A stretch of DNA of 64,000 nt from Acanthopleura granulata (lineage: Eukaryota; Mollusca; Polyplacophora; Chitonida; Chitonidae): assembly GCA_016165875.1 (NCBI GenBank), contig JABBOT010000080.1, forward strand, positions 15,222,064 through 15,286,063, written 5' to 3'. The notes beneath the pieces were generated by a model. The model made no database searches. It was not told the DNA's origin and saw only the letters and a list, made by a program, of their open reading frames with translations. This document shows, piece after piece, positions 1-10,540 of this stretch. A program made the position numbers and the translations under genes. Every line of letters begins with the position of its first letter. Position 1 is the stretch's first letter.

Positions 1-954
1 ATATGGCTCGAACAACTTCCTGCGGATATACTACATAATTGCTCGTACAGAGTTTGTACACATGTCGAGGAAAAATCACAAATTGATTTACATACAGTCG
101 CTGTGCTTTGCACATACATCGTCAAGTAGTCATATACTCATCCGCGTCTACACGTTTGGCAGAAAATGAAAAAGCCCCGAATGAACATATGCCAAATTGA
201 CTGAAATCTGCACCAAACTCTCGAATTCCCTCAAAAGTATAGCCTTTTGGAATTCATATTCTTCAAACAGCGATTTATGAGACATTCATTCCGTTTCGCA
301 TCTTGGGCCATTTTTTTTTTTTTTCATTGAAGTTTTCAACTGTTGTTGTTCCATGTAAGCTAAACTTGTTCACCAATCTGGGTTAATTATTGTTCGACAG
401 TGCCACGAAGGCAAGAAGACGTTAGGCAAGACGTAGAAAACAGTCACACATGTGACGTGTGCATGGCCTCGCTATGGAAGCCGATAGAGGACGTCTCGCT
501 ACCTTGCTACCTCGACCTTTCTAAAAGAGGGCTACGTAACGAAGCAGCCACGATAGCGAAGTAACGAGGCGTCGAGGTGGCGAGGTAGCGAGGCGAGGGA
601 GCAAGATGGCGAAACGAGGCAGCCTAGGTACCCAGTTAGGTAGCGAGGCAGCATACTCACTAGTGTTGGTTAGCAGAAATTGATAAGTGGAGTCAAAGGT
701 TATGAAACATCAATCACCGGTTCCTCTTTTTCAGAAGTCCTCCCGGAAATAGCTCGATGTATAATGCAAACCAAAAAGGTCGCGACCGAAGAGGAAATAA
801 CAACCCTTTGGCATTAAGCCTGTGTGGATACTGAAAGTCAGCGTCGCTGTTTTTCATAGTTTCTGACGGCCATATATATTTAATGTCGAGTTTGTATCGG
901 CTGCAAGGGGTATCTTATGCCGCCTTGCTATGATCTAGGCCTATACTGACCTAC
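1..954. other. Intronic or flanking DNA of the SLC17-like gene
   Basis: I searched the minus strand for the missing sialin C-terminus (YAG..LG..NT.A..PG block) and found none. The stretch holds a low-complexity GAGGTAGCGAGGC-type repeat near 480-660 and a poly-T tract near 309-324, with nothing else I can support. Confidence 0.4.
480..660. repeat. Low-complexity (cgagGTAGCGAGGc) repeat
   Basis: Repeated GAGGTAGCGAGGC / TAGCGAGGCAGC words with imperfect spacing, including inverse-complement runs (CTCGCTACCTTGCTACCTCG). A short similar tract (GGTAGCGAAGCAGCGAG) recurs at about 4695-4715. No coding signal. Confidence 0.5.
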
Positions 955-1105
955 CTTGGGGCTAATTCTATCAGGACAAGCCTAAGTGCCACGGGCACGG
1001 CCGAGTAGACAGTCGTTGTGAACACTGTGAGGCAGACGGCAAGGATTCTCTCTTCAGCCGTGAGAAATGACAGCGAAAAAATGGCGGATGCTGGCAGCAT
1101 CAAAC
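955..1105 (-). CDS. SLC17-like gene, exon with TM9-TM10
   Basis: 49 codons between split codons. Acceptor TTGACCTTATAG at 1107-1106, donor CCAAG|GTAGGT at 954. It encodes LMLPASAIFSLSFLTAEERI, then LAVCLTVFTTTVYSAVPVAL and RLVLIELAP. This aligns with IGPAVFLVAAGF...AVAFLTISTTLGGFCSSGF...HLDIAPS of sialin. The following exon was not found in 1-954. Confidence 0.87.
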
Positions 1106-4100
1106 CTATAAGGTCAAAAATAAAACTCTATGCTACTGTGAAGGCTGATCATACATGGGTGAGCCCGGTTTGGTCCGGTTATGTCTTCCACATGGGAAAG
1201 CTAACACTCTGCATACAGTTTCACGAGTGACAAATTAGATACCCTATTAAATCTACAGAAGGATAGATAACAAATCTCACACAGTTATAGAATATATTGC
1301 CAGGCTCTGTCGTCTTCTACACAATTTTTGTGTCTAGCTAGAATATCAGGATTTTAAGAAAATGGGAAAACTTGTGGTTCCTCTTTTCCAGGCGAATGAA
1401 TGTCGGATTAAAACTACCGGACACATCGCCTTAATCCGAGTAAACCTTATCATCCATGGCACAGTTTAGTAAGAGTACACGAAAAACTCACACACACAAA
1501 ATGTTGCCTTGCTCACGACTGTTGTGGAGTACTTGCTCTTGGAAGCGTAATCCATCACTATGCCGGAGAGAAGGGAGCCCAGAAACTGGCCTATGTATGG
1601 CAAGGAAGACAGTATTCCGTTCTAAAATTGAAGAATTAAAAATTGAAATAAAATAAAATAGTTGTATTACACGTGTAGTTTAAACTGAAATTGGAGGCCT
1701 CCTTGGCGGTGGGAGCGTGCCAGCGCGGCGTAATGACCCAGGTGCCTCTCACCAATGCGGTCGCTGGGAGTTCGCCCAGGCTGAATTCTTCTCCGGCCGT
1801 ACGTGGGAGATCCGCCCGCATCCTGACGATGGTCGATGGTTTCACCCGGGCTCTGCCCGGTTTCCTCCCACCATAATGTTGGCCGTCGTTGTATAAGCCA
1901 AAATATTCTTCAGTACTCCGTAAAACACGAATCAAATAGATAAATAAATAAATAAATAAATAAAGCTGAAATTCTAACGCAGACTTGTCCATTTGACAGG
2001 TAAATGCCAAGAATTTGGGTTATACTATGCACGGTAACGCTTCAACATTTCATAAGGCATTCCCTTGGTTTATACCGCTGCTCCAAACATATTTTTGATC
2101 TATAGAGAGCACGATGAACCGACACGCTGTTGGGCAAATTGTCGGGCAAACTTATACTCGTGACGCTGACAGTGGTCACGACTAAATTGCACATTTGTTG
2201 AAAAAGAAGGATGTACAAAAAACAAGTGAAAAAAGTAATGTATACACTTGCCTGCTCGACGTCAAATCCTAGCACATCCCGGACCCACATGGGCTGATTT
2301 GAACTCTGAACATTAAAAACCCAGGCGCCGGCAAACTTGACCAGAAGGCAGGCCAGAAACGGTGGACAAGTCATCATCTTCACAAAGAGTCCACAGGACT
2401 GCTGAATCCAGAAAAGTGTGAAGCTTGGAGCTTGTGCGACGCATGTAGGCTTTTAGCCTGCTAACATGGACAGAGTTTAACTCGTTTAAATGTGCAACTT
2501 TATACTTCAAGCGGCTTAAGTCTGCCATGTGAACGCAAAGAACGGATATATTTAAACCAGTTTAAATGTGCCACGCTCGTATGTGGCTTGAGAGGGGTTT
2601 GTTGGTCAAATTTTACCGAGTGATTGGGCAAACATTAGGGAACAGAGAAACAACGGTCAAGACAGAGTTTTTACGTTATCTAACATCGCTCTCTACCTCA
2701 TCACTGTGACCCCAGTGACCTTGGCGTTTTCAAGATTTCTGTACAAAACTTCCTAGAGAGGGCATGCAGTGATATGATATGCAACTTACTATCGGAGGTT
2801 TGCCCCGGGCACGTTTTCTTCTACCATATTCTGAGTATAATGGCGTTTAAGAACAATAAAAGAAAGTCATGTTGACTGACATGAATTGTAGGATAATCCT
2901 ACCTTGGTTGACTTAGCGGAATTGTGTTTAGACCGGCGCAGTCGTTGGTTAATGAATTCCCTCTCTGCTGCTGAGATTCTGGGGTGCTTATTTGGACTAT
3001 CGTACACCAGGATATACAGGACAAGCACCCAGAGGAAGCAAAGAATACCTGAGACAAGAAACATAAATAGTCATTTTAGTTATGCCCTTATTTTTTACCT
3101 GAAGTCCCAGTTGAATCAAATGTTCGTTGTTCTGAATAAATAAATATGGTTTACCGCCACTGTGGCAATATCGCAGCCATAGATCGTGGCGGGAACATGT
3201 TTAAACCAGGAGACAGGCATGGTTTTGTATTAGACCTTATTGCGCATGCGTGCCTGACTGGAGCCTTGTTGACCAGGAAAAAGGGGTGTGGCGAGAGGTC
3301 ATACAACAGGGAAGGTTACGCGGTTTTATAAAATTGACCACCGTCATATTTGCTAATTAAAGTATCTTTGATTCTAATTTAAAAAAAATTAAACAGAGAA
3401 ACACTGCACGCAGAGTGTACAGATGGAATTGAGGTGTTGTCAATAGTAAAATAACGTCTGGTCTTTATTACACAAGAAGGAAATATTTGTCTGATCCAAG
3501 ACGCCAGGGGTTTTCTGGGGCGTTTTGCGAATCACAATCTGGCGTAGGTCAATTTTGTCTCCAGGAAGTTAAAAAATAGTTATGAAAGCAGAGATGAGGT
3601 TAATAAGGTGTGTAGGATACTTGAGAGCAGATGCACAGGCGCCTTCAGTGTTGGACCTGTAGGCCCGTATGGATTTCTTAGTGGAATACAGTCCGTGCAC
3701 ATTATTCTTACCCCGGCACGATTGCAGAAGCGACCTCAGATTTCTGTGATAGGGTGAAGTGTAAGCGTTACCTATCTCTGGCTTGGGGGTAATTTCCGTT
3801 TAGTTTAGTGGTAGAGGGGGCGCAATCGAAATCCAGAGTTCGCTGGATCAAACCCCATGCTGGTAATCCCGGGTACTCTCACCTGTGCCATAAAATGTCA
3901 GTGGCCATCCACTCAGAAATTCACAGGCACACAGCACACCGGAGAGAACAAACGACACAACGTTACCCACGACTTTACCTGCAAGGCAGAAACATTGTCA
4001 GTCGACTTTCTGTGACCATATTTATTGTGAATAGCTGCATATACTCGCCTCCAATTTCATTTTTACACGTGGGAACCTTTCCCACCTACAGCAATTCGTG

Positions 4101-7100
4101 CCTAAGCTGTTTGGTCTATCATTCCTGCCACTGCCAATTGGCGACGTATTATTGCAAGAGAACACAGGGCAGTACAGCTTGACATATACTCGTCGTATAT
4201 GTTAAAAACTGCTAATTCCTAACAAATAACTGATTTCTACACTAGACTTAAGAGACAGACCAGACTGTGACAAGGCTGTCATCTTCCCTCTCTCGTCCTT
4301 GGGAGCCCAGGAGGATACCATGTGTTGCATTGCGGGCTCATAAACTCCCTAGGAGCAAATAGATAAATAAATAAAATAAGTAATGAAAAGAAACAATGGC
4401 ACTTACAAGGTATCAACTACTCTGTTTCCATTTTTCAAATTCACTGTAAGTGTGTAAGCCAGGATGTTAAAGAAAAACGAATTTGATCTTGAAAGTTGAA
4501 ACCAAACTTAGCCGTACGCTGTTTATGGCTTAGGCCCTAACACCACTACTGTGGTTTTGCAGCAATATCGTTGTCGACTAACATCAGCAAGAAAATGACG
4601 GTATGACAATCACATAATATGAATATTTATCTGACTGTTTACATTTCATGCAATCGTTTTATTTGAACTCAACACCATATATATGCCAACTCTCGGTAGC
4701 GAAGCAGCGAGTTAACGAAGGAGGGAAAGGTCCTCGATCGACTTCCATAGACAACTTTTAGTATTAACATAAAAAAACCATAAGTTAAGTCGCAATTTTA
4801 GCAAAATTATACGCGAAGGCTGTCAATGTTCTTTGTGTGCGTGTCACACTTACCCCGCACAGACCAATCACTACTCGTAGTGCCACAGTGACGTAGGCAC
4901 TGTACGGAATCGCCATTGGTGTTACCGCGGTAACAATTGCGGCCAGAGCCATTGTAACGATCATCACGGATTTTGCACTTCTCGTGGCGGCGTATCCCCC
5001 CAATATTGGTGACACAATACAGCCGTAATAGTACGCTGAGAGTGCCAAGCCTTGGGTTTTGTCATTCCAACCAGCGTCCTAAGCGGGAATAGAAAAGGGA
5101 ATTAGCGACAAATAATATAGTGCAATTTAATTGCAACAATGTACAAATATCTTCAAAAACAAGCCAGGCAGCCATCCAAAGGTTGCCCAGAAAATCACTA
5201 GCGTGTATACGGACTTACCCATACAAACAGATTCCACTGACGAACTCGTTTATTCTCGTTTTCGACTTTCTTACCCTACCACAACTAATGCTTCCGTGTC
5301 GGGAGCGACGAAGCTAGTCCGTATTTTTAGAGATGTTTTCTTTTGTTTCCCTGGGCTGCCCTTTTTCATTTTTTCTGCTTAATGGGTGATATCGCTTTGT
5401 ATGACAGGCTTCAAAGATTCATTCCAGGTATAACTCTGTATGTTTTTTTAGGAAATGCAGGCGGATGCACACAAGGCAAAAGTAATTATAAATCAGGGCT
5501 CACTGATCTGTGATTGTGTGGGGTTGACCCTTGTCAGCTGTTTGTCAAATTTGCGAAAAATTTCATCGGTCATGCCCTATCAGGAATTTGACTGGAGTTT
5601 TCGCAGGGTCAAGGACTATAAGGCCCGGAGGGTTTAGGGCGTGTAGATTTAGGGACAGTGCTGTGAGGCCAAACGTTAACATGTAAGTAAATGGGAAATT
5701 AATTGTGGTGTGTGGCCAGCAGCACAGACCAGGTCACGTGACTGAAGCTCTCCGGTTCTTGTCATGAGAGGTTAACAGCGCACATGTGCATCTCAACACA
5801 GCAAGAGCTGGCAAACTGTATCAATTGTGAACAACTTTCCCCTAACATACCGGGCGCATTGAAGAGATTTTCCTTAGGTAGATCTGTTGAAAGGAAAAGA
5901 GTGAAAGAGTTGATAACAGATCATAAAATTATCGCCTAAATGTCAGTCGACGAGGCGGCTAATGTCACGACCTTTGTCGAGGTCAACTTCAACTCTCGCC
6001 CAAAACACGCTTGTTCCGAGACCCTTTGTGGACGTTGTCGCGTGAAATATGGTAAAGAAAAGGCGAAAACGGGGAAAAAAAGAGCTGATCAGTGTGGTTT
6101 TTGTCTCTCGGTAAGCCCGTAAGTACGCTAGGGGTATTCTGTACAACTTTTGGATGGCTACGTGGCTTATTTTTTAACATATTTACCGATGAAAGTCCTT
6201 TATCAGAAGGCCGACATTTTAGAGCACGAAACATATTGTAACTCGCGGAGCTTAGGCGCCACTCGAAAATGCAATAGGTAAATTATTGCAACTAAGTGCT
6301 ATTGGGCGTACATTATATATACGTGGTGACATGTCAATGCAAGTCCACTGGCAATCCACGCTTTGCAGCAACCACAGATGCGAAAACATCCTTACAAACT
6401 ACTGGTCACAGAGGGGTCAAGAAATAGAATGCGAATGTGTGATGCACCAAGTCACTTCTACACTTGGACGGCTAACATGACAAGAGGCATATCTTATGAA
6501 CTTTCAACTCGTTGAACACTGAATCGAGTCACACCGAAGACTTTAGCATCGGTATGTAGGTATACTTAGGTTTTACGTCGTATTCAACACCCCACCCAGA
6601 CATCGGGCTGACCAGTCCTGTTTCCTTGCTCTAACCTCTCAGTGCTGAGCACCAAACTAGACAGCAACAAGTACAGTTTTAAAGTCTTTGCTATGACCCT
6701 GCTCGGGATTGATCCCAGATCTCCTGACATCGCGAGGCGAACTCTCTAACCACTTTGCTAGCCTTCAGCATCGAGATAATCTCGTATGCAAGCGTGAATA
6801 ACATGAGCGAATGTACAACAACTCGCGCAAAAATATGCCGTTTTTGCGTGCACGCGAGTATACAGTGTCCCCCGCCGGCTCCCTCCCTTCTTCATACGGG
6901 CAGTTGCAGGGGTCTCCATCTCGGACAGCACATTAGTCTACTCAGTATATGGAAAAATAGCTGGCCTCAACACACCTCAACAAGTCGCGAACAAATTATT
7001 TTGGTGGCATATGTTTCGGCCTCCTGAATGACACGCTGAATTACTGAATTATAAGCGGTGGAACACAGCCTTATTTGCATAAATCCAACATACATATAAC

Positions 7101-10100
7101 GGTTTGCTACGCCGAGGAGACCATCCACCATGTTTTACTCGTGTGACCCTGGTACAGTTTGCAAAGACCAATATTGGTTTCTGAATTTCTAGGCGCTGGA
7201 ATCGTTAACCCAACTCTGATAGCTGTGCTTAGTCCACCACAAAATACAAGTTTAGTTTTTAAAGCTGTGGGGAATTACTTATGTAGGAGCCAAAGATTTT
7301 AAGCCTCAGCATTCTGGCAATAGTTCTCTATTAACTGACCACTGTACAAAAACTTGCGCAACCGGTCTGTTTTTAGTTTTTTGGGGCTCCCTTGCGTTCT
7401 TGCGTGCAGGCGAGATTTCGAGGCAAGTGCATGTGGAAATTTGCCACTGTCAGTATAATGTGACTGGATTGATCTTTGATCGTGTCTGGTGTCTTCTGCA
7501 TGGCGCTGCAGTGTTGCTGCACTATGGTTGCATCGGGTCCTGCCCCCTACAAGGAGACACCATCTTGATGTGACCAAGATAATGTTGAAAGCGACATTAA
7601 TGCCCAAATCAAATAAAATAAACAAACAAGGCCAATGGCTCCTAGCCAACCATTTAGGCCCCCCCCCCACACACACACAAAACAGACTCTCCCTGACTAA
7701 GAAGTACAAATCCATCAGCTTAAATCTTTTGCCCTTTTTTCCAAGAATCCCTGTGTATTAATAAATTAAGACAAATGAAACCAGAAGGAACTAGAATGTT
7801 ACCGGTACCATCAATGAGTTTTCCGATGTATTTGTTGGATTTTCATAGACGAAGCCATCCATGTTGTCTAAATTTAGCACCGATATGGTGTCATTCTCCA
7901 CTTTGAAGCCTTTTGGAAACAAACACACAAACGCCATAACGAGGTTTGCCCGCACCGTGAAGGTCAGAATCATGCCCAGAAAACACATGTATGTCGTCAC
8001 CCACCGACATGACGTCAGCGTTGGCACTTTTCCAATATCGTTATCGGACTCTGGTAAAACACTGTTTTCTGTGAAAGGTTGAATAAAAGGGTATGGAATA
8101 CAAAAGATTACGGCACGGCGAGTTAGAGCATAGCAGCGACGACAGTGTGATATAGTTAGCAAAGAGACACACGTAACCGGTGAAGTTTGGCCTCCTGTCA
8201 GTTTACCTCCGTTAGGGTTTCATTCTAATTGTTCGTGTAAATGCGTAAACACCGGCAATCTCCCCGTTGTGCCATGGCTTGCGGGGAGAGATCCTGCAAA
8301 AATAATGTTATGGTGAGTAAAAAGACCATTTAACACTGTAACTGAAAATACCTTCACTGATTTTTAAAGATTTTTTTTTATCGCAAGTGATTTATCAAGA
8401 TTTTTTTCCCATCAATTTAAGTGTAGTCAAACGTTTTGATTGTATGGCGGGCTTTATGGACCATGTTGATATGTTGGATCATCAGGGACGTCATGGCACT
8501 CAGTTTTTGTACACCTTTATGTTCAGCTCTGAATAAAGCTTTTGTGAAGCGTACTCGATCCTGTAATGTGTGTCTGCTCATGCATGGAAAATCTAATATG
8601 ATATATCATTAAAGTTCTGCTTTACGGCCAAAACAGATCGGTGTGACGTCACTGATGAACCAATATATCAATATGGCCCATACAAGCCATGCATCATAGA
8701 ATCACTTGACATGCATTTAAATCCAATTTAAATTGGTGAAAAAAAATCTTGACAAATCACTGAAGATATTTTCAGATAAAGTTTTAATGATCTTTTTTAC
8801 TCACCATAACTTCATTTTGTGGGGATCCTTCCCTTTAAGCAGACTTAGGTAAAAATAATGCAGTGATGCTGTATTAGGTGTTCCTGGTCTAGAATTTCTC
8901 AAAATACTGTCGTCACACTTTAAGACAAACAGTAACATGAAAACAATGCAGGACCAGGCCTCGTGGGTACTTAGTGCACCAGCAGAATCCTGGTTCAATG
9001 CAAGCATACAATATAAGTACAATTAAGACTACAGCACAGAGAGTAAAACCACAACAACTACGACAGTATAATAGTTAGCAAATGGTGAAGTCACACGCAA
9101 TCGGTGAAGTCCCGGCCCCTTCTCAACTAACATGAGATAGGAGAAGACTACACAGTGACTTATCATAGTTCCATTCAATTCCACTTGAATTATTGTATGG
9201 TTTCTATATACAAATGATAATATGATGGCTTATAAAACACTTTGTAAGCAAAGTTATATAGCCAATCATTTTTTTTTTTTGAAAAAATATTGGACGATTA
9301 CTGTTTTTCCTTTTTCTCGACGACTCTTATTTTTTTAACATAGGAAGTTGTCTTTTTGAAAGGACAAACATTTCCACCACATCTGAACAATTTTCACCGA
9401 GGTCAAAATACTTCAGCTGCGGTGAAAATGATTTCCTTTGAATCCGAAAGATATCAGCCGCGGTGGAAATATCATTCGCATTAAAAATAAACTCACCGTA
9501 TAAAAATTTAACGTTTGCCAAAACAAGTCTTCCCACAAAAAATTTTCCTCGTGAAAAACAACATTTTTGCAAAGAATTCATTTTCTGTGTAAAAGAATAT
9601 TTTCCCTGAATTTTACTAAGAAATAGATATGAACATAAGAAAAAATTCAAATGAACCAGCTTCACACAAACAGGTCACACTATATTATTGTCTTTGAATC
9701 AAAAATAACTGTTGGCTGAGCAAATACAATATAAACCTGTATTACCTATCAATATATATTTTGGATCGCATTGTAATGTAAAAACCTTGCAAGTATTAAG
9801 TAAAGTTATACTTTTGCCATCACTTTTGCGGCGGTATAGAAAACAAATGCTTTGTGCGTATGAACCACATCGGACTCCGCAATCACTAATAGCTATACCC
9901 CGTAAGTAAAAGTACATAAACATTAAATCATGCCCCAACAGGGTTAATTTCGTGTTCTACCTGCTCTTTCATAACTTGGGATTGTGTTATAGCTGTGGAT
10001 ATCCCTGGTATCGGCAATTAGCCGGTTTCTCTCGTCGGCCTCCATCACTAACGCTGTTGTTGTTGTATTCACGTACTTGTTGCAGTCAAGTATCGTTGGG

Positions 10101-10218
10101 AACCTGGCTTAGATCGTCATCTGCTTCAGTCTCCTGTCAAATGGGAGAGAATATTAAGAAAGAAAAGACTAAAATCGACAAATGATAAGAAAGATGTGTG
10201 GTTAAGAGAATACTTACA
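955..10218 (-). CDS. Sialin-like SLC17 anion transporter gene (3' end missing)
   Basis: Gene model joined by me from one 5' UTR exon and nine further exons: 9961-10133 (CDS from 10045), 7803-8068, 4854-5078, 4261-4348, 3883-3978, 2903-3048, 2252-2377, 1492-1621, 955-1105. All phases agree, giving about 435 residues; SLC17 proteins are near 495, so roughly the last 60-75 residues are missing. The order of segments matches sialin (SLC17A5): cytosolic N-terminus, TM1 with the conserved Arg of the VRANL stretch (residue 68), a luminal loop with two N-glycosylation sequons (NDT, NTS), then WAPKDER, VYDSP, DVLGFDVEQ and NGILSSLPYIG blocks. SLC17 members are H+- or Na+-coupled organic anion or phosphate transporters of lysosomes, vesicles or plasma membrane. 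The substrate cannot be told here, and several sialin coupling residues are replaced (see findings). Confidence 0.9.
1492..1621 (-). CDS. SLC17-like gene, exon with TM8
   Basis: It encodes NGILSSLPYIGQFLGSLLSG, then IVMDYASKSKYSTT, nearly identical in plan to [20 protein letters not shown] of sialin. The acceptor TTCAATTTTAG is at 1623-1622. The donor sits in a GTGTGTGTGAGT run; the consensus GTGAGT at 1491 (exon end 1492) is preferred, while GTGTGT six bases earlier in transcript order is also in frame. Confidence 0.9.
1693..1964 (+). mobile_element. tRNA-headed SINE, main family, near full length
   Basis: The head (GGAGGCCTCCTTGGCGGTGG) is followed by a B-box-like GGGAGTTCGCCC, then the conserved body (CTCTGCCCGGTTTCCTCCCA, CATAATG.TGGCC, TATTCTTCAGTAC) and an (AAAT)n tail. 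The head-to-tail order sets the plus orientation. It lies in an intron of the SLC17-like gene. Confidence 0.85.
2252..2377 (-). CDS. SLC17-like gene, exon with TM7; GC donor
   Basis: 42 codons, phase 0 to 0, acceptor TGTGAAG at 2379-2378. It encodes MMTCPPFLACLLVKFAGAWV and ends PMWVRDVLGFDVEQ, matching the sialin stretch ending MKEILRFNVQE. The next exon starts with NG exactly as in sialin. The donor that keeps this join is CAG|GCAAGTG, so this intron would be of the GC-AG type. Confidence 0.9.
2903..3048 (-). CDS. SLC17-like gene, exon with TM6 and VYDSP motif
   Basis: Acceptor TTCTTGTCTCAG at 3050-3049, donor CCAAG|GTAGGA at 2902. It encodes GILCFLWVLVLYILVYDSPN, then KHPRISAAEREFIN, the classic SLC17 TM6 and cytosolic block (LVYDSPxxHPRISxxEREYI). 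Confidence 0.95.
3883..3978 (-). CDS. SLC17-like gene, exon with TM5
   Basis: Acceptor TCTGCCTTGCAG at 3980-3979, donor ACAG|GTGAGA at 3882. Length 96 bp (2+93+1). It encodes KVVGNVVSFVLSGVLCACEF then LSGWPLTFYGT, aligned with GTVISLPLSGIICYY...W.YVFYFFG of sialin. The open frame on the opposite strand here (3808-4182) is an antisense shadow. Confidence 0.85.
4261..4348 (-). CDS. SLC17-like gene, exon with WAPKDER motif
   Basis: 29 codons plus one base. The acceptor TTTGCTCCTAG is at 4350-4349. It encodes GVYEPAMQHMVSSWAPKDER and a following KMTALSQSG. The WAPxxER signature is diagnostic of SLC17. The donor TCTG|GTCTGT is weak but gives the only phase-1 junction that restores the family alignment with the next exon (LSQSG-KVVGNVVS against ISYAGAQLGTVIS). 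At the sialin His183 position the residue is Gln. Confidence 0.85.
4854..5078 (-). CDS. SLC17-like gene, exon with TM2-TM4
   Basis: 75 codons, phase 0 at both ends, acceptor AG at 5080-5079, donor GGG|GTAAGT at 4853. The GWNDKTQGLALSAYYYGCI block matches the sialin W..ETQGWILGSFFYGYI block. It is followed by GGYAATRSAKS, the major-facilitator loop, and by ALRVVIGLCG, where sialin has ALEGLGE. The two glutamates of that sialin stretch are absent. Confidence 0.93.
6598..6765 (-). mobile_element. Second tRNA-headed SINE family, copy 1
   Basis: Shares with 62882-63056 the sequence GACCAGTCCTGTTTCCTTGCT, CTCTCAGTGCTGAG, AAAGTCTTT and GGGATTGATCCCAG, ending in a tRNA-like module read on the minus strand (A-box-like block, then GGGATCAATCCC as B box). 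Two copies 56 kb apart in the same orientation show that it is dispersed. Confidence 0.65.
7803..8068 (-). CDS. SLC17-like gene, exon with TM1 and luminal loop
   Basis: The acceptor TTTCACAG at 8070-8069 follows a pyrimidine tract. The exon encodes the SRYxLAxxxFLGM-type TM1 of SLC17 proteins, here CRWVTTYMCFLGM then TFTVRANLVMAFVCL, followed by a luminal loop with NDT and NTS sequons. The donor is ambiguous: CCG|GTAACA (end 7803) or ATG|GTACCG (end 7809). Both are phase 0 and differ by two residues. Confidence 0.88.
8288..8828. mobile_element. Fold-back DNA element with ~115-bp inverted repeats
   Basis: The left arm (GTTATGGTGAGTAAAAAGAC ... ACCTTCACTGATTTTTAAAG ... CAAGTGATTTATCAAGATTT) is the reverse complement of the right arm at about 8730-8828. 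The outermost bases (GGGARGGATCC) also match inverted, and the right flank is TTAA. The internal GGGCTTTATGGACCAT word recurs at 24.67 kb. It carries no ORF and looks like a non-autonomous DNA transposon. Confidence 0.75.
9961..10133 (-). CDS. SLC17-like gene, start-codon exon
   Basis: The start codon is at 10045-10043; the segment 10046-10133 is 5' UTR. It encodes MEADERNRLIADTRDIHSYN and eight more residues, a short charged cytosolic N-terminus as in sialin. The donor GCAG|GTAGAA at 9960 leaves one base, which completes a Glu codon with the AA that opens the next exon. Too short (28 codons) to appear as a long ORF. Confidence 0.75.
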
Positions 10219-10400
10219 CTATAATCTAAAGTTGAGGCAAAAATGAATGCACAGTGCACACAGTCCGTGTAACGTCTCCTTGTGAGTCTGGATAAACGCT
10301 TGAATTCCACAGCAACACCGGGCAAGGGAAGGGTCTCTGGTGTGAGCTGGGCAAGGCGACCAAAGAGAGAGACCACACGTCTTATTACTGGCCGTTACCA
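10218..10400 (-). other. SLC17-like gene, 5' UTR exon (left edge defined)
   Basis: On the minus strand a strong donor AGT|GTAAGTA lies at 10217-10216. It is followed about 80 bp downstream by a pyrimidine-rich acceptor ending in AG at 10135-10134, just ahead of the start-codon exon. This implies a non-coding first exon with its 3' edge at 10218. The transcription start is not visible; the right limit given is nominal. Confidence 0.45.
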
Positions 10401-10454
10401 TTACGATCGCTTGATCTAACGCCAGCTAGCTCTCAATCACCAGTGAAACCTTGC

Positions 10455-10540
10455 ATCCGCGAACCTGACCACTGCCATGGTTTAACAATATTTTTAACTA
10501 CGGCATAAAACACCAAAAAGTAATTAAATAAATAAACCAA
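10455..10540 (+). mobile_element. SINE tail fragment, degenerate
   Basis: Weak match to the SINE tail: GACCACTGCCATGG, then ACTACGGCATAAAACACCAA and an (AAAT)n-like end. The head is missing. Confidence 0.4.

Noticed and set aside
776..812. Possible next SLC17 exon on the minus strand after acceptor GACTTTCAG
   Set aside because: Its reading (IHTGLMPKGCYFLF) does not fit the conserved YAG..LG..NT.A..PG block expected at this position.
3808..4182. 124-codon plus-strand open frame
   Set aside because: It is antisense to a well-supported SLC17-like exon at 3883-3978.
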